Assembly: GCF_003730275.1 (NCBI RefSeq)
Contig: NZ_QTTA01000010.1
Location: 124,001 to 188,000 of the forward strand
Length of the DNA: 64,000 nt
Direction: 5' to 3'
From: Brevundimonas halotolerans
GTDB lineage: Bacteria > Pseudomonadota > Alphaproteobacteria > Caulobacterales > Caulobacteraceae
Below are positions 34,241 to 43,949 of the stretch, piece by piece. The notes beneath the pieces are model-generated. The model made no database searches, was not told the origin of the DNA, and saw nothing but the letters and a program-made list of their open reading frames with translations. The position numbers and the translations under genes are program-made. The number at the start of each line of letters is the position of its first letter. Position 1 is the first letter of the stretch.

Positions 34241-35890
34241 ATGAGTATTCGTCGTCTCGCAGGCATGGGCGCGGCCCTGTCGTTGCTTCTGGCCGGAGGG
34301 CTGGCGGCCCCGGTGCTGGCCCAGTCGTCCGAGGATGCGCAGGTCGCGCGCCGGATGGAGGCCCATGTGACCTTCCTGGCCGATGATGCGCTGGAGGGCC
34401 GGGACACCGGCTCGCGCGGCTATGAGCTGGCGGCCCTCTACGTCGAGAGCCATTTCTTCGCGCTGGGCCTGACGCCGGCGGGCAATGCCGAGCGCACCAG
34501 CTGGCGCCAGCCGGTCAATTTCGCCGAGATCAGCCTGTCGGCCGGCCAGATGAGCTGGACCGTCCCGAACGGCACCGCCCACAGCTGGGATCACGGCGAC
34601 GGCGTCGCCCTGATCCCGTCGCAGGTCGGTGAGGTGGCGCTGGATACCGGCTTCGTCTTCGTCGGCTATGGTCTGGATGTGCCCAGCCACGGTCTGGACG
34701 ACTACGACGGGCTGGATGTCGAGGGCAAGGTCGTGCTGGCCCTCTATGGCATGCCCGAGGGCCTGCCCAGCGAACTGGCGGCCCACCTGGGGTCGGCCAA
34801 GGCAACGACGGCCTTTGAGCACGGCGCGGTCGGCTACATCATGATCCACTCGGCCGATACGCGGAATATCCCGTGGTCGGCGCTGATGGGGTATTTCGGG
34901 GAGCCCCAGACCCGCTGGGCGACCGCCGACGGAGTGCCGCAGAGCGATGCGCCGGGCATCAAGGTCGAGGGCTTCCTGTCGCAGCCGACGACGGCCATGC
35001 TGTTCGAAGCCGCCGGTCAGAACTTGACGGCCATTCAGGACGCGGCCGCTGCGGGGGCCTCGCCCAAGGGGTTTGAAATCCCGGGCGCGGCCAGCGTCAG
35101 CCTGACGGCCGAGGCTCGCTATTTCGAGAGCCCCAATGTGGTGGCCATCCTGCCCGGATCCGATCCGTCGGTCGCCGATGAAGTCGTGGTGGTCATGGGT
35201 CATCTCGATCACGTGGGCATTTCGGACGACGAGAGCGCCGAGGACCGCATCTCGAACGGGGCCATGGACAATGCCACAGGCATCGCCACCCTGATCGAGG
35301 TGGCCCGCGCGCTGTCGCTGTCGGATGAGCGCCCGCGCCGGTCGGTCATGTTCCTGGCGGTGACGGGTGAGGAACTGGGCCTGCTGGGCTCCAGCCGCTT
35401 TGCTGCCGATCCGACCGTGCCGCTGGAAGACATCGTCGGCGTGGTCAATCTGGACATGCCGATCCTGACCTATGACTTCGTCGATGTGGTCGCGTTCGGC
35501 GCCGATCACTCGACGCTGGGCGCCATCGTCGCCGAGGCGACGGCCGAGGTCGGGGTGGCGACGGTGCCCGACTACATGCCGGAAGAGAACCTGTTCGTGC
35601 GCTCGGACCACTATGAGTTCGTCAAGGCGGGCGTGCCGTCGGTGTTCCTGGCGACCGGACCGGGCGGCGAGGGGCGTGAGGCGACCGCGGCCTTCCTCGC
35701 GGACAACTATCACCAGGTCAGCGATGAGGTGGACCTGCCGTTCGACTGGAACGCCGCGGCCCGGTTCGTGCGGGTGAACACCTCGATCGCCCGGACCATC
35801 GCCGACGGCGAGGAGCGCCCCATGTGGTATGAAGGCGACGAGTTCGGTGACCTGTTCGACGCCGACGGCCCGCGCGCTACCCGCCCCTGA
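34241..35890 (+). CDS. M28-family metallopeptidase with PA domain, exported
   Basis: 549 residues. A signal peptide (about 1-28, ending APVLAQ) is followed by a PA-like insert near residues 125-260 and the M28 catalytic part. Zinc ligands and catalytic residues are visible: MGHLDHVG (His), NGAMDNATG (Asp), EELGLLG (Glu), NLDMP (Asp) and SDHYEFVKAG (His). It should be an aminopeptidase in the periplasm or outside. Stands alone between recO and parC. Confidence 0.92.
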   Translation: MSIRRLAGMGAALSLLLAGGLAAPVLAQSSEDAQVARRMEAHVTFLADDALEGRDTGSRGYELAALYVESHFFALGLTPAGNAERTSWRQPVNFAEISLSAGQMSWTVPNGTAHSWDHGDGVALIPSQVGEVALDTGFVFVGYGLDVPSHGLDDYDGLDVEGKVVLALYGMPEGLPSELAAHLGSAKATTAFEHGAVGYIMIHSADTRNIPWSALMGYFGEPQTRWATADGVPQSDAPGIKVEGFLSQPTTAMLFEAAGQNLTAIQDAAAAGASPKGFEIPGAASVSLTAEARYFESPNVVAILPGSDPSVADEVVVVMGHLDHVGISDDESAEDRISNGAMDNATGIATLIEVARALSLSDERPRRSVMFLAVTGEELGLLGSSRFAADPTVPLEDIVGVVNLDMPILTYDFVDVVAFGADHSTLGAIVAEATAEVGVATVPDYMPEENLFVRSDHYEFVKAGVPSVFLATGPGGEGREATAAFLADNYHQVSDEVDLPFDWNAAARFVRVNTSIARTIADGEERPMWYEGDEFGDLFDADGPRATRP

Positions 35891-35980
35891 GCCGGGCGGA
35901 CACCCGTCCGCACCGATTTGGGCCTAGACTGATCGAAGCGGCGGGCGATTCGTCCGCCGTTTCCCATTCGTATTGATACC

Positions 35981-38182
35981 ATGACCTTGCACACCCCTCC
36001 GCCGGACGGCGGCCGTATCGTTGATGAGCCGATGGGAGACGCCCTGTCGCGTCGCTATCTGGCCTATGCGCTGTCGACCATCACCAACCGCGCGCTGCCC
36101 GATGTGCGGGACGGCTTCAAGCCCGTGCACCGGCGGATCCTGTACGCCATGCACCAGATGCGGCTGAACCCGCAGGCGGCGGCGCGCAAATGCGCCAAGG
36201 TGGTGGGCGACGTCATGGGCGGCTATCACCCGCACGGGGACGCCTCGATCTACGACGCCCTGGTGCGCATGGCCCAGGCCTTTGCCCAGCGCTATCCGCT
36301 GGTCGACGGGCAGGGGAATTTCGGCAATATCGACGGCGATAACGCTGCGGCCATGCGTTACACCGAGTGCAAGCTGACGGCGGCGGCCGTGCTGCTGATG
36401 GAAGGGATCGACCAGAATGCAGTCGATTTCCGTCCCACCTATGACGATCAGGATCAGGAGCCCGTGGTCCTGCCGGCGGGCTTTCCGAACCTGCTGGCCA
36501 ATGGCTCGTCGGGCATTGCCGTGGGGATGGCGACCTCCATCCCGCCTCACAATGTCGGCGAGTTGATCGAGACCTGCCTGATCCTGCTGGACGATCCCGA
36601 GGCCACGACCGAGGCGCTGATGCAGCATATGCCGGGGCCGGATTTCCCGACCGGGGGCGTGCTGGTCGAGGGCAAGGCCTCGCTGCTGGAGACCTATGAG
36701 ACGGGACGGGGCGGTTTGCGGCTGCGCGCGCGCTGGGAGGTCGAGCATCTGGAGCGCGGCACCTGGCGCATCGTGGTCACCGAGATCCCGTATCAGGTGC
36801 AGAAGGGCCGGCTGATCGAGACCCTGGCCGATCTCATCGACCAGAAGAAGGCGCCGCTGCTGGGCGATGTGCGCGATGAGTCGGCCGAGGACATCCGGCT
36901 GGTGCTGGACCCGCGCGCCCGGACGGTCGAGCCCGAGGTGCTGATGGAAAGCCTGTTCCGGCTGTCCGACCTCGAGGTCCGGGTGCCGGTCAACATCAAT
37001 GTGCTGGATGCCACGGGCACGCCGGGGGTGATGGGGCTGAAGGCATGTCTGCAGGCGTTCCTGGATCACCGGCGCGAGGTGCTGATCCGTCGCTCGAACT
37101 GGCGTGCAGAACGCATTGAAAAGCGACTGCATCTGTTGGAAGGGCTACGGATTGTCTTCCTCAATATCGATGAGGTGATCCGCATTGTCCGCGAGGAGGA
37201 ACAGCCCAAGGCCGCGCTGATCGCGCGGCTGAACCTGACCGAGGTGCAGGCGGACTTTGTGCTGGACACGCGGCTGCGGCAACTGGCGCGGCTGGAAGAG
37301 CTGGCCATCGAGACCGAGTTCCGCGAACTGGCCGAGGAACTGGCCGGACTGCGGGCCCTGATGGACTCGCCGTCGCGGCAGTGGAAGCGCATCGGCAAGG
37401 ATCTGGCCGAGGTGCGCAAGGCGCTGCCGTCGCCGCGCCGGACGATCTTTGGCGAGGCCCCGGAGGGTGGCGCCAGCGCGCCGATCGAAGCCTTCATCCC
37501 GCGTGAGGCCATCACGGTCGTCCTGTCCGAGCGGGGCTGGATCCGGGCGGCCAAGGGCAAGGTCGAGGACCCGTCCGAGCTGAAGTTCAAGGAGGGCGAC
37601 AGCCTCGCCTTCCTGGTGCCGGCCTTTACGACCGACAAACTGCTGGTGGCGGCGACCGACGGGCGCATTTTCACGATCGGGGCCGACAAGCTGGCGTCGG
37701 GACGCGGCCATGGTGAGCCGATCCGGCTGATGATCGATCTGGAGGAGGGCGTCGAGATCGTCGCCCTTTTCGCGCACCAGCCGGGGGCGAAGCTGATGGT
37801 CGCGTCAAAGGCGGGCTATGGCTTCATCGCGCCGGAAGACGAGCTGCTGGCCCAGAAGCGGGGCGGCAAACAGGTGCTGAACGGCGAGATGGCGGTCTGC
37901 CTGCGCGTCACGGGCGACCATGTCGCGGTGATCGGCGACAACATCAAGACGCTGGTCTTCCCCGTGTCGGAGCTACCGGAGATGTCGCGCGGCAAGGGCG
38001 TGAAGTTCCAGTCCTATCGTCAAGGCGGCATGGCCGATGCCACGGTCTTTGCCGAAGAGACGGGGCCGGACTGGGTTGATGGCGGCGGGCGTCGCCGCAA
38101 CTGGCCCGACTGGCGTGACTGGATCGGCAAACGCGCCGCGGTGGGGCGTCAGGGACCTCGCGGCCTGCGCAAATTCCGCTGA
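35981..38182 (+). CDS. parC: DNA topoisomerase IV subunit A
   Basis: 733 residues. Catalytic tyrosine Y127 lies in [10 protein letters not shown]. The quinolone-determining region reads [20 protein letters not shown], gap-free with E. coli ParC: the Ser80 position is Ala88 and the Glu84 position is Asp92. The C-terminal half forms the beta-pinwheel domain. ParC is favoured over GyrA because the GyrA-box is not apparent and the length is that of ParC. It decatenates chromosomes with ParE. Confidence 0.95.
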   Translation: MTLHTPPPDGGRIVDEPMGDALSRRYLAYALSTITNRALPDVRDGFKPVHRRILYAMHQMRLNPQAAARKCAKVVGDVMGGYHPHGDASIYDALVRMAQAFAQRYPLVDGQGNFGNIDGDNAAAMRYTECKLTAAAVLLMEGIDQNAVDFRPTYDDQDQEPVVLPAGFPNLLANGSSGIAVGMATSIPPHNVGELIETCLILLDDPEATTEALMQHMPGPDFPTGGVLVEGKASLLETYETGRGGLRLRARWEVEHLERGTWRIVVTEIPYQVQKGRLIETLADLIDQKKAPLLGDVRDESAEDIRLVLDPRARTVEPEVLMESLFRLSDLEVRVPVNINVLDATGTPGVMGLKACLQAFLDHRREVLIRRSNWRAERIEKRLHLLEGLRIVFLNIDEVIRIVREEEQPKAALIARLNLTEVQADFVLDTRLRQLARLEELAIETEFRELAEELAGLRALMDSPSRQWKRIGKDLAEVRKALPSPRRTIFGEAPEGGASAPIEAFIPREAITVVLSERGWIRAAKGKVEDPSELKFKEGDSLAFLVPAFTTDKLLVAATDGRIFTIGADKLASGRGHGEPIRLMIDLEEGVEIVALFAHQPGAKLMVASKAGYGFIAPEDELLAQKRGGKQVLNGEMAVCLRVTGDHVAVIGDNIKTLVFPVSELPEMSRGKGVKFQSYRQGGMADATVFAEETGPDWVDGGGRRRNWPDWRDWIGKRAAVGRQGPRGLRKFR

Positions 38183-38277
38183 GTCTGCGGGGACCGGTCC
38201 CGAAATAAACTCGATTTCACTTGGGTGCGGGGGCCGGTTCGCGCGATAAGGGAGCTCGCAATCAAAGGAACCTGCCC

Positions 38278-38847
38278 ATGATCACCTGGATCGTCATCGG
38301 CGTTATCGTCGTCCTCATCCTGTTCGTCGTTGTCGGCGGCTACAACAAGCTGGTGGCGCTGGATCAGCGCGCGGACCAGTCGTTCGCCGACATCGATGTG
38401 CAGCTGAAGCAGCGGCAGGACCTGATCCCCAATCTGGTCGAGACGGTGAAGGGCTATGCCACGCACGAGCGGGCCACGCTGGATGCCGTCACCCAGGCGC
38501 GGGCCGCTGCGGCGGGCGCGACCTCGGTCAATGACAAGGTCGAGGCCGAGAACATGCTGACCGCCACGCTCGGCCGACTGTTTGCCGTGTCCGAGGCCTA
38601 TCCGGACCTGAAGGCCAACACCAATTTCCAGCAGCTGCAGACCGAGCTGTCGGACATCGAGAACAAGCTGGCCGCCGCCCGCCGGTTCTTCAACAATGCG
38701 GTGTCCGAGTTCAACGCCGTCCGCCGTCAGTTCCCGACCGTGCTGTTCGCCGGGCTCGTGGGCTTCGGGTCGGACAAGCCGTTTTTTGACGTTGGCGAGG
38801 GCGAGCGCGCGGCCATGACCGCCGCCCCGCCGTCGGTGCAGTTCTAG
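38278..38847 (+). CDS. lemA: LemA family membrane protein
   Basis: 189 residues from the ATG at 38278 with AAGGAA upstream. One N-terminal membrane helix (ITWIVIGVIVVLILFVVVGG) is followed by a helical bundle with the family motif LKQRQDLIPNLVETVKGYA. Function unclear; commonly paired with HtpX-type proteases, as here (6 bp to the next gene). Confidence 0.93.
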   Translation: MITWIVIGVIVVLILFVVVGGYNKLVALDQRADQSFADIDVQLKQRQDLIPNLVETVKGYATHERATLDAVTQARAAAAGATSVNDKVEAENMLTATLGRLFAVSEAYPDLKANTNFQQLQTELSDIENKLAAARRFFNNAVSEFNAVRRQFPTVLFAGLVGFGSDKPFFDVGEGERAAMTAAPPSVQF

Positions 38848-38852
38848 GATCC

Positions 38853-39866
38853 ATGCAGGCCGTCGGGCTCCAGACCCATATCTGGGCGAACAACACCCGC
38901 TCGATCGTGTTGCTGGCCATGTTCCCGGTGCTGTTGGTGCTGGTTCTGTATGGCCTGCAGCTGGTGCTGATGGGGTTCGGGATCATACCCGGCAGCGGCG
39001 GCACCCTGGGTGACGACATGGCGCTGGCCGGGCGCATGCTGGGCTGGACGGTGCCGGCCGCCGCCGTGATGGCCGCGATCTGGTTCGCCATCGCCTATTT
39101 CGGCAGTCAGGCGATGATCGACGCCATGACCGGGGCCCGCAAGGTCGAGCGCCGCGACAACCCCGAGCTCTATAATCTGCTCGAGAACCTGGCGATTTCG
39201 CGCGGCATGCAGACGCCGACCCTGCGGATCATCGAGACGGATCAGCTGAACGCCTATGCCTCGGGCCTGCATGAGGGGCGCTATAGCGTGACTGTCACCC
39301 GGGGCCTGATCAACACCCTGACCCGCGACGAGGTCGAGGCGGTGCTGGCCCACGAACTGACCCATGTGATCAACAAGGATGTGCGGACGATGGTGATCGC
39401 CTCCATCTTTGCCGGTATCCTGAGCGTCATGGCCGAGCTGGTGTTTCGCGGCCTTTTCTTTGCGCGCGGCGGGCGCGGCAACAAGAATGCGGGACCGCTG
39501 ATCCTGATCGGGATCGCCATTGCAGCGATCGGCTTTGCCCTGGCCTTTGTCATCCGGATGATGCTGTCGCGCACGCGCGAGTATGTGGCCGATGCGGGCG
39601 CGGTAGAGCTGACCAAGAACCCGGATGCGATGATTTCGGCGCTGCGCAAGATCGAGGGGCGGTCGACGCTCAAGGCGCCGGACGAGGTACAGGGCATGTT
39701 CCTGGACAACCAGCCGGAGAAGGCCGGGATCATGGGCCTGTTCGCCACCCATCCGCCGATCCCGAAACGGATCGAGGCGCTGGTCAAGTTCGGGGGCGGA
39801 CGCGATTCCGGGCCGTGGTCGCAGCCGACCTATGCCCCCTCCACCTCGGTGCCCAGCGCCGGCTAG
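38853..39866 (+). CDS. htpX: M48-family membrane metalloprotease (HtpX-like)
   Basis: 337 residues. Two N-terminal membrane helices (about 18-40 and 64-84), then the zinc motif HELTH at residues 167-171, and two more helices before the third ligand region (REYVADAGAV). Takes part in quality control of membrane proteins. Directly follows lemA. Longer by about 40 residues than E. coli HtpX, so HtpX-like rather than certain orthologue. Confidence 0.88.
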   Translation: MQAVGLQTHIWANNTRSIVLLAMFPVLLVLVLYGLQLVLMGFGIIPGSGGTLGDDMALAGRMLGWTVPAAAVMAAIWFAIAYFGSQAMIDAMTGARKVERRDNPELYNLLENLAISRGMQTPTLRIIETDQLNAYASGLHEGRYSVTVTRGLINTLTRDEVEAVLAHELTHVINKDVRTMVIASIFAGILSVMAELVFRGLFFARGGRGNKNAGPLILIGIAIAAIGFALAFVIRMMLSRTREYVADAGAVELTKNPDAMISALRKIEGRSTLKAPDEVQGMFLDNQPEKAGIMGLFATHPPIPKRIEALVKFGGGRDSGPWSQPTYAPSTSVPSAG

Positions 39867-39868
39867 AG

Positions 39869-39922
39869 CCTGATCGGTTGAGGTGGAATCGCTTCGCGAT
39901 TCCGCCGATGCCGTGAATCAGG
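39869..39922. repeat. Nested palindrome (REP-like element or terminator)
   Basis: An inner perfect hairpin GGAATCGC-TTC-GCGATTCC (39885-39903) is enclosed by CCTGATCGG and a matching CCGTGAATCAGG. It lies in the 67-bp gap between convergent htpX and bpt. There is no run of T, so it is either a rho-independent-like stop or a dispersed REP-type element. I saw only one copy in this window. Confidence 0.5.
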
Positions 39923-39933
39923 ATCTCGAATAA

Positions 39934-40668
39934 CTAGGGCAGGTCGCGCCAGCCCTCGCGGGTCAGGGCCTGTAGCGGGCGCAGGCGGGCCTTGTAGTCC
40001 ATCTTGGCCGACCCCTGGATCCAGTAGCCCAGATAGACGAACGGCAGGGCCTGTTCGCGCGCCTGCATCAGATGGTCCAGAATGGCGAACTGGCCGAGGC
40101 TGCGGCGACCCAGCAGCGGGTCGAAGAAGCTGTAGACCATCGACAGCCCGTCCGAGAGCATGTCGGTCAGCACCACCCCGACCAGATCGCCCGGACCGGC
40201 GCCGTCGGCGGGCAGGCGGTATTCGATCAGATGGGTGCGCACGGCCGTGTCCTCGACCATGGCGACATAGTCCTCCCAGCCCATGTCGCTCATGCCGCCG
40301 CCGGCGTGGCGGGCCAGCAGGTAGCGGCGCAGGAGGTCGAACTGCTCCATGGTGGCTTCGGCCTCGACCTGGTCGCGGGTCAGATCGGCATTGCGCTGGA
40401 GGATCCGCTTCTGCGAGCGTGACGCCGAGAACCCACACACCGGGACCCGAACCGAGACGCAGGCGTCACAGCCTTCGCAGGCCGGGCGATAGGCGATGTT
40501 CTGGCTGCGGCGAAACCCGGCCTGGGTCAGTTCGTCATTCACCCAGGCACCGTCGCTGAAGGGCAGATTGGCGAACACCTTGCGTTCGATCTTGCCCGGC
40601 AGATAGGGGCAGGGCGCCATGGCCGTCAGATAGAAACGCAGCTGACGCTGGGGCACATGCCGGGTCAT
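39934..40668 (-). CDS. bpt: Aspartate/glutamate leucyltransferase
   Basis: 244 residues from the ATG at 40668, which has GGAG 7 bp upstream (an ATG at 40683 is possible). Bpt attaches leucine to N-terminal Asp/Glu and marks proteins for ClpAP. The N-terminal cysteines CPYLPGKIERKVF and CEGCDACVSVRVPV and the C-terminal YLGYWIQGSAKMDYKARLRP are family signatures. Placed between htpX (convergent) and motB. Confidence 0.92.
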   Translation of the reverse strand: MTRHVPQRQLRFYLTAMAPCPYLPGKIERKVFANLPFSDGAWVNDELTQAGFRRSQNIAYRPACEGCDACVSVRVPVCGFSASRSQKRILQRNADLTRDQVEAEATMEQFDLLRRYLLARHAGGGMSDMGWEDYVAMVEDTAVRTHLIEYRLPADGAGPGDLVGVVLTDMLSDGLSMVYSFFDPLLGRRSLGQFAILDHLMQAREQALPFVYLGYWIQGSAKMDYKARLRPLQALTREGWRDLP

Positions 40669-40755
40669 GACCGCGCTCCGCATTCCCGGTCGCGGGGATG
40701 GCCTGCAATGTCTGTCAGACGCGCACCATGCATGGCGCGATGGGAGACCAGTCCG

Positions 40756-40803
40756 GGCCCCGGCGCAAGGCCCTTCGCCATCAAGGCGCGAAGGGCCGGG
40801 GCC
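40756..40803 (-). terminator. Probable motB terminator hairpin
   Basis: GGCCCTTCG (40769-40777) pairs with CGAAGGGCC (40789-40797), and outer GGCCCC (40756-40761) pairs with GGGGCC (40798-40803). It starts 5 bp after the motB stop. No clear T-run follows, so it may act with Rho or simply protect the 3' end. Confidence 0.5.
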
Positions 40804-40807
40804 GCTG

Positions 40808-41707
40808 TCACAGGCTGGTATCGCTGGGCAGGACCGGCGCCTCGCGCAGCAGGATGATCGAGATGCGCCGGTTGCCCGCGAGGCTTGGATCGTCGGGATA
40901 GAGCGGGTCGGACCCCGCCTTGCCGTTCACCGAATAGATGCGGTCGACATCGACCCCGGCCCCTTCGAGGATCAGGCGGGCGGCGTCGGCGCGGCGGGCC
41001 GACAGGCTCCAGTCCGCCGGCGCGCTGGCGCGATTCGATCCGGCGACCGAACTGGTGTGGCCGGTGATCGAGATGCGGTTGGGTAGGGCCGTGATGATCC
41101 GCGCCACGGCCCGCAACAGGATCTGGGCGCGGGCGTTGGGGCGGGCCGAGTCTTCCTCGAACATCGACCGGCCTTCCTGATCGACGATCTGGATGCGCAG
41201 CCCCTCAGGGGTCTGGTCGATGATCAGCTGTTTCGACAGCTCGGCCAGCTCGGGCATGGACTGCATCGCCTGACGCAGCGATTCCGCAGCGCTGGCAAAG
41301 TCGGAGGCCTCGCGGCGGGCGATCTCCTCGCGCAGCTGGTCCTCGCTGGCGGCGGCCAGATTGCTGTTCTGGCCGGCCTGATCCGGGGCCTCGGGGGCCT
41401 CGGGCGCCATCTGGGTGATGACCGACATCGAGCCCGAGCTCTTGGAGCCGTCGTCGCCCAGGGATGTCCCGCCCAGAATGCCGCCCGATCCCGAGGTGGT
41501 CGTCGAGATGCTGGCCGGGGCGAAATATTCGGCGATGCCGCGCTTCTGCTCCGGGTCAGTCGTGTTGATCAGCCACATCAGGAGGAAGAAGGCCATCATG
41601 GCCGTGACGAAGTCGGCATAGGCGACCTTCCACGCGCCGCCGTGGTGGCCGTGTCCCGCAACCTTCTTGACCTTCTTGATGAGGATCGGACGATCGCTCA
41701 GGGACAT
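40808..41707 (-). CDS. motB: Flagellar motor stator protein MotB
   Basis: 299 residues from the ATG at 41707. The membrane helix YADFVTAMMAFFLLMWLI carries the proton-conducting Asp at residue 32, as in E. coli. The C-terminal OmpA-like domain (ITGHTSS, ARRADAARLILEGAGVD, NRRISIILL) binds peptidoglycan. The middle linker is rich in Gly, Ser and Thr. No motA is next to it, so the stator partner is encoded elsewhere. Confidence 0.94.
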   Translation of the reverse strand: MSLSDRPILIKKVKKVAGHGHHGGAWKVAYADFVTAMMAFFLLMWLINTTDPEQKRGIAEYFAPASISTTTSGSGGILGGTSLGDDGSKSSGSMSVITQMAPEAPEAPDQAGQNSNLAAASEDQLREEIARREASDFASAAESLRQAMQSMPELAELSKQLIIDQTPEGLRIQIVDQEGRSMFEEDSARPNARAQILLRAVARIITALPNRISITGHTSSVAGSNRASAPADWSLSARRADAARLILEGAGVDVDRIYSVNGKAGSDPLYPDDPSLAGNRRISIILLREAPVLPSDTSL

Positions 41708-41811
41708 GGGCGCCTCACTGGATTCGGGGCAGTCTTGGGCGATCAAGGTTAAGGCGACGTTTCCCGTGTCGCCCGGCTTGTATGCGCAAGCCCGGACGCT
41801 AAGGTCGCCGC

Positions 41812-42318
41812 GTGACCGACATTTCCCTTTCTGAACCTGACGGCGTCGACGCCCGTGCCTATCGCCGCGCCATGGGGGCCTTTGCCACCGGCGTCTGTGT
41901 CGTGACCGTCGACGGCCCCGAGGGCGCGGTCGGCATGACTGTGAACTCGGTGACCTCGGTGTCGCTCGAGCCGCGGCTGTTGCTGTGGTGTCTGGACGAC
42001 AGCGCCGAGCGGGCCGGGGCGTTTCTGGATGGACGGCCCTTTTCGGTCCACGTGCTGGAGGCGGATGAAGCCGATTGGGCGGATCGATTCAGCCGGGGAG
42101 ACTGTCGCCTGTCGGCCGAAGAAATCGATCGGGCCGAGACGGGCGCGCCGGTGCTCAAGGGCGCGCTGGCGCGGTTCGACTGTGTGCTGCACGAGCAAAT
42201 CCCCATGGGGGACCACCAGATTCTGGTCGGGCGGGTGGATCATTTCGAGGCCCGGGAGGGCGCCGGCCTGACCTTCTTCCGGGGTCGCTACGGACGTATC
42301 CAGGAGGGCGTGGAATGA
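41812..42318 (+). CDS. Flavin reductase family protein
   Basis: 168 residues from a GTG at 41812. FMN-binding split-barrel: FATGVCVVTVDGP, TVNSVTSVSLEPRLLLWCL and HQILVGRVDHFE. Supplies reduced flavin to a monooxygenase or acts alone; the partner is not seen. The stop overlaps the next ATG (ATGA), so the two are co-translated. Confidence 0.88.
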   Translation: MTDISLSEPDGVDARAYRRAMGAFATGVCVVTVDGPEGAVGMTVNSVTSVSLEPRLLLWCLDDSAERAGAFLDGRPFSVHVLEADEADWADRFSRGDCRLSAEEIDRAETGAPVLKGALARFDCVLHEQIPMGDHQILVGRVDHFEAREGAGLTFFRGRYGRIQEGVE

Positions 42319-43181
42319 AGATCGCATTTTCCGGTCTGGGCGTGATGGGCGCGCCGATGGCGGGGCATCTGATCGCGGCGGGGTATATGGTCACGGGCCA
42401 TAACCGCAGTGCGGCCAAGGCCGAGGCCTGGGCGCAGAAGACCGGCGGGACGGCGGCGGCAACCGCAGCCGAGGCCGCGCGGGGCGTGGACCTGTTGATC
42501 CTGTGCGTCGGCAATGATGACGATGTGCGCGAGGTCGTGGGCCCGGCCCTGCCGGAGCTGGCCCCGGGTGCCGTGATCGTGGATCACACCACCACCTCGG
42601 CCAAGGTGGCGCGCGAGATGGCGGAGCGGGCGGCCGAGCAGGGCGTGGCCTTCCTCGACGCGCCGGTGTCGGGCGGGCAGGCCGGCGCCGAGGCGGGCAA
42701 GCTCAGCATCATGATCGGCGGCGATGCCGATGCGCTGGCCCGCGTCGAGCCGGTGCTGGCCGTTTACGCCAAGGCCATCAAGCACATGGGCCCGGCGGGC
42801 AGCGGACAGCTGACGAAGATGGCGAACCAGATCGCCATCGCCGGTGTAGTGCAGGGGCTGGCCGAGGCGGTGCATTTCGCCCAGAGCGCGGGGCTCGACA
42901 CCGATGCCGTCTATGAGGCCATTTCGCAGGGCGCGGCCCAGAGCTGGCAGATGGACAACCGCTGGAAGACCGCGGCGGCGGGCCAGTTCGACTTTGGCTT
43001 TGCCGTCGACTGGATGCGCAAGGATCTGGGGCTGGTGCTGGAGGAGGCCCGCGCCAACGGCAGCCATCTGGCCGTTACCGCCCTGGTCGACCAGTTCTAT
43101 TCCGAGGTGCAGGCGATGGGCGGCACCCGCTGGGATACCTCAAGCCTTGCGGCCCGACTGCAGGCCCGCAAGCGCACCTAG
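42315..43181 (+). CDS. NAD(P)-dependent 3-hydroxyisobutyrate-dehydrogenase-family protein
   Basis: 288 residues starting MKIAFSGLGVMGAPM. Rossmann GLGVMG motif, substrate motif DAPVSGGQAGAEAGKLSIM, catalytic lysine in GQLTKMANQ. Beta-hydroxyacid dehydrogenase family; true substrate open (hydroxyisobutyrate, tartronate semialdehyde or glyoxylate-type). A second member lies at 48564 beside valine-catabolism genes, so that one is the better mmsB. Its last 4 bases overlap the convergent carbonic anhydrase. Confidence 0.88.
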   Translation: MKIAFSGLGVMGAPMAGHLIAAGYMVTGHNRSAAKAEAWAQKTGGTAAATAAEAARGVDLLILCVGNDDDVREVVGPALPELAPGAVIVDHTTTSAKVAREMAERAAEQGVAFLDAPVSGGQAGAEAGKLSIMIGGDADALARVEPVLAVYAKAIKHMGPAGSGQLTKMANQIAIAGVVQGLAEAVHFAQSAGLDTDAVYEAISQGAAQSWQMDNRWKTAAAGQFDFGFAVDWMRKDLGLVLEEARANGSHLAVTALVDQFYSEVQAMGGTRWDTSSLAARLQARKRT

Positions 43182-43870
43182 CCGAGGAATTTCACCTCAC
43201 CCGAATGCATCTGTTTGACGGCGGCAACGACCTTGAGGGTGCCCGCCTCCAGCGCATCGGCCAGCGAGGCATCGGCCACGCGCAGCTTGTCGGCGACCCG
43301 CTGGGCGTTCAGCTCGACAGCGCGGACGGCCATGTCGGTCGCGTCTGACCGGCGGGCTTCCAGCACGGCGGGAATGATCGGCACGATCATCTCTTCCAGC
43401 GAGGGATCCAGCGGCATGACCCCGTCGACGATGGCCTCGGCCGCCGCCACGGCGCCGCAGCCGGTGTGCCCCATGACCACGACCAGCGGGCAGTTCAGGT
43501 GTTTGACCGCATAGACGATGGAGGCGAGGCCCCGGCGGTCCACCGTATTGCCTGCGACCCGAATGGAGAACAGTCTGCCAAAACCTTGATTGAAAAGAAT
43601 TGTCGGGGGCGTACGGCTGTCGGCACAGCCGACGATGGTGGCGATCGGGTTCTGGCCACCCTGCAGGGGTTCGAGATCGTCGACCTTGACGTAGCCGAGG
43701 TTGTTTTCGCCGCGCAGGAAGGCGTCGTTGCCGGCCTTCAGCTCGGCGAGGGCCTGATCGGGCGTGGGGCCAGCGGGGGCCGGGGCCTCGGGTTCAGGCG
43801 TCGGCGCCTCTCTCTCAAGAACCGCCACTCCGGGACGCACGGGTTTTTTGCCCAAGCCAAACAGACCCAT
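43178..43870 (-). CDS. Beta-class carbonic anhydrase
   Basis: 230 residues. Zinc ligands are in GCADSRTPP (Cys, with the Asp-Arg dyad) and in MGHTGCGAV (His and Cys). It interconverts CO2 and bicarbonate. An approximately 30-residue N-terminal extension rich in Pro, Glu and Ala precedes the fold and is not a signal peptide. Confidence 0.93.
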   Translation of the reverse strand: MGLFGLGKKPVRPGVAVLEREAPTPEPEAPAPAGPTPDQALAELKAGNDAFLRGENNLGYVKVDDLEPLQGGQNPIATIVGCADSRTPPTILFNQGFGRLFSIRVAGNTVDRRGLASIVYAVKHLNCPLVVVMGHTGCGAVAAAEAIVDGVMPLDPSLEEMIVPIIPAVLEARRSDATDMAVRAVELNAQRVADKLRVADASLADALEAGTLKVVAAVKQMHSGEVKFLG

Positions 43871-43949
43871 GATGTCCCCCCGTTGAACTGATCAGGCTGG
43901 TTAACAGCGTTCGGCGTAAATCCGGTGACAGTGCGCGTCTGTCAAGCGG

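Noticed and set aside
33707-35713. Long antisense open frame (668 codons) opposite recO and the M28 peptidase
   Set aside because: It is a shadow of the real genes caused by high GC; its translation is Arg/Gln/His-rich with no domain, while the + strand has signal peptide and zinc motifs.
41740-41755. CtrA site upstream of motB
   Set aside because: Only one TTAACC-like half site is present; the second half at the required spacing is missing.
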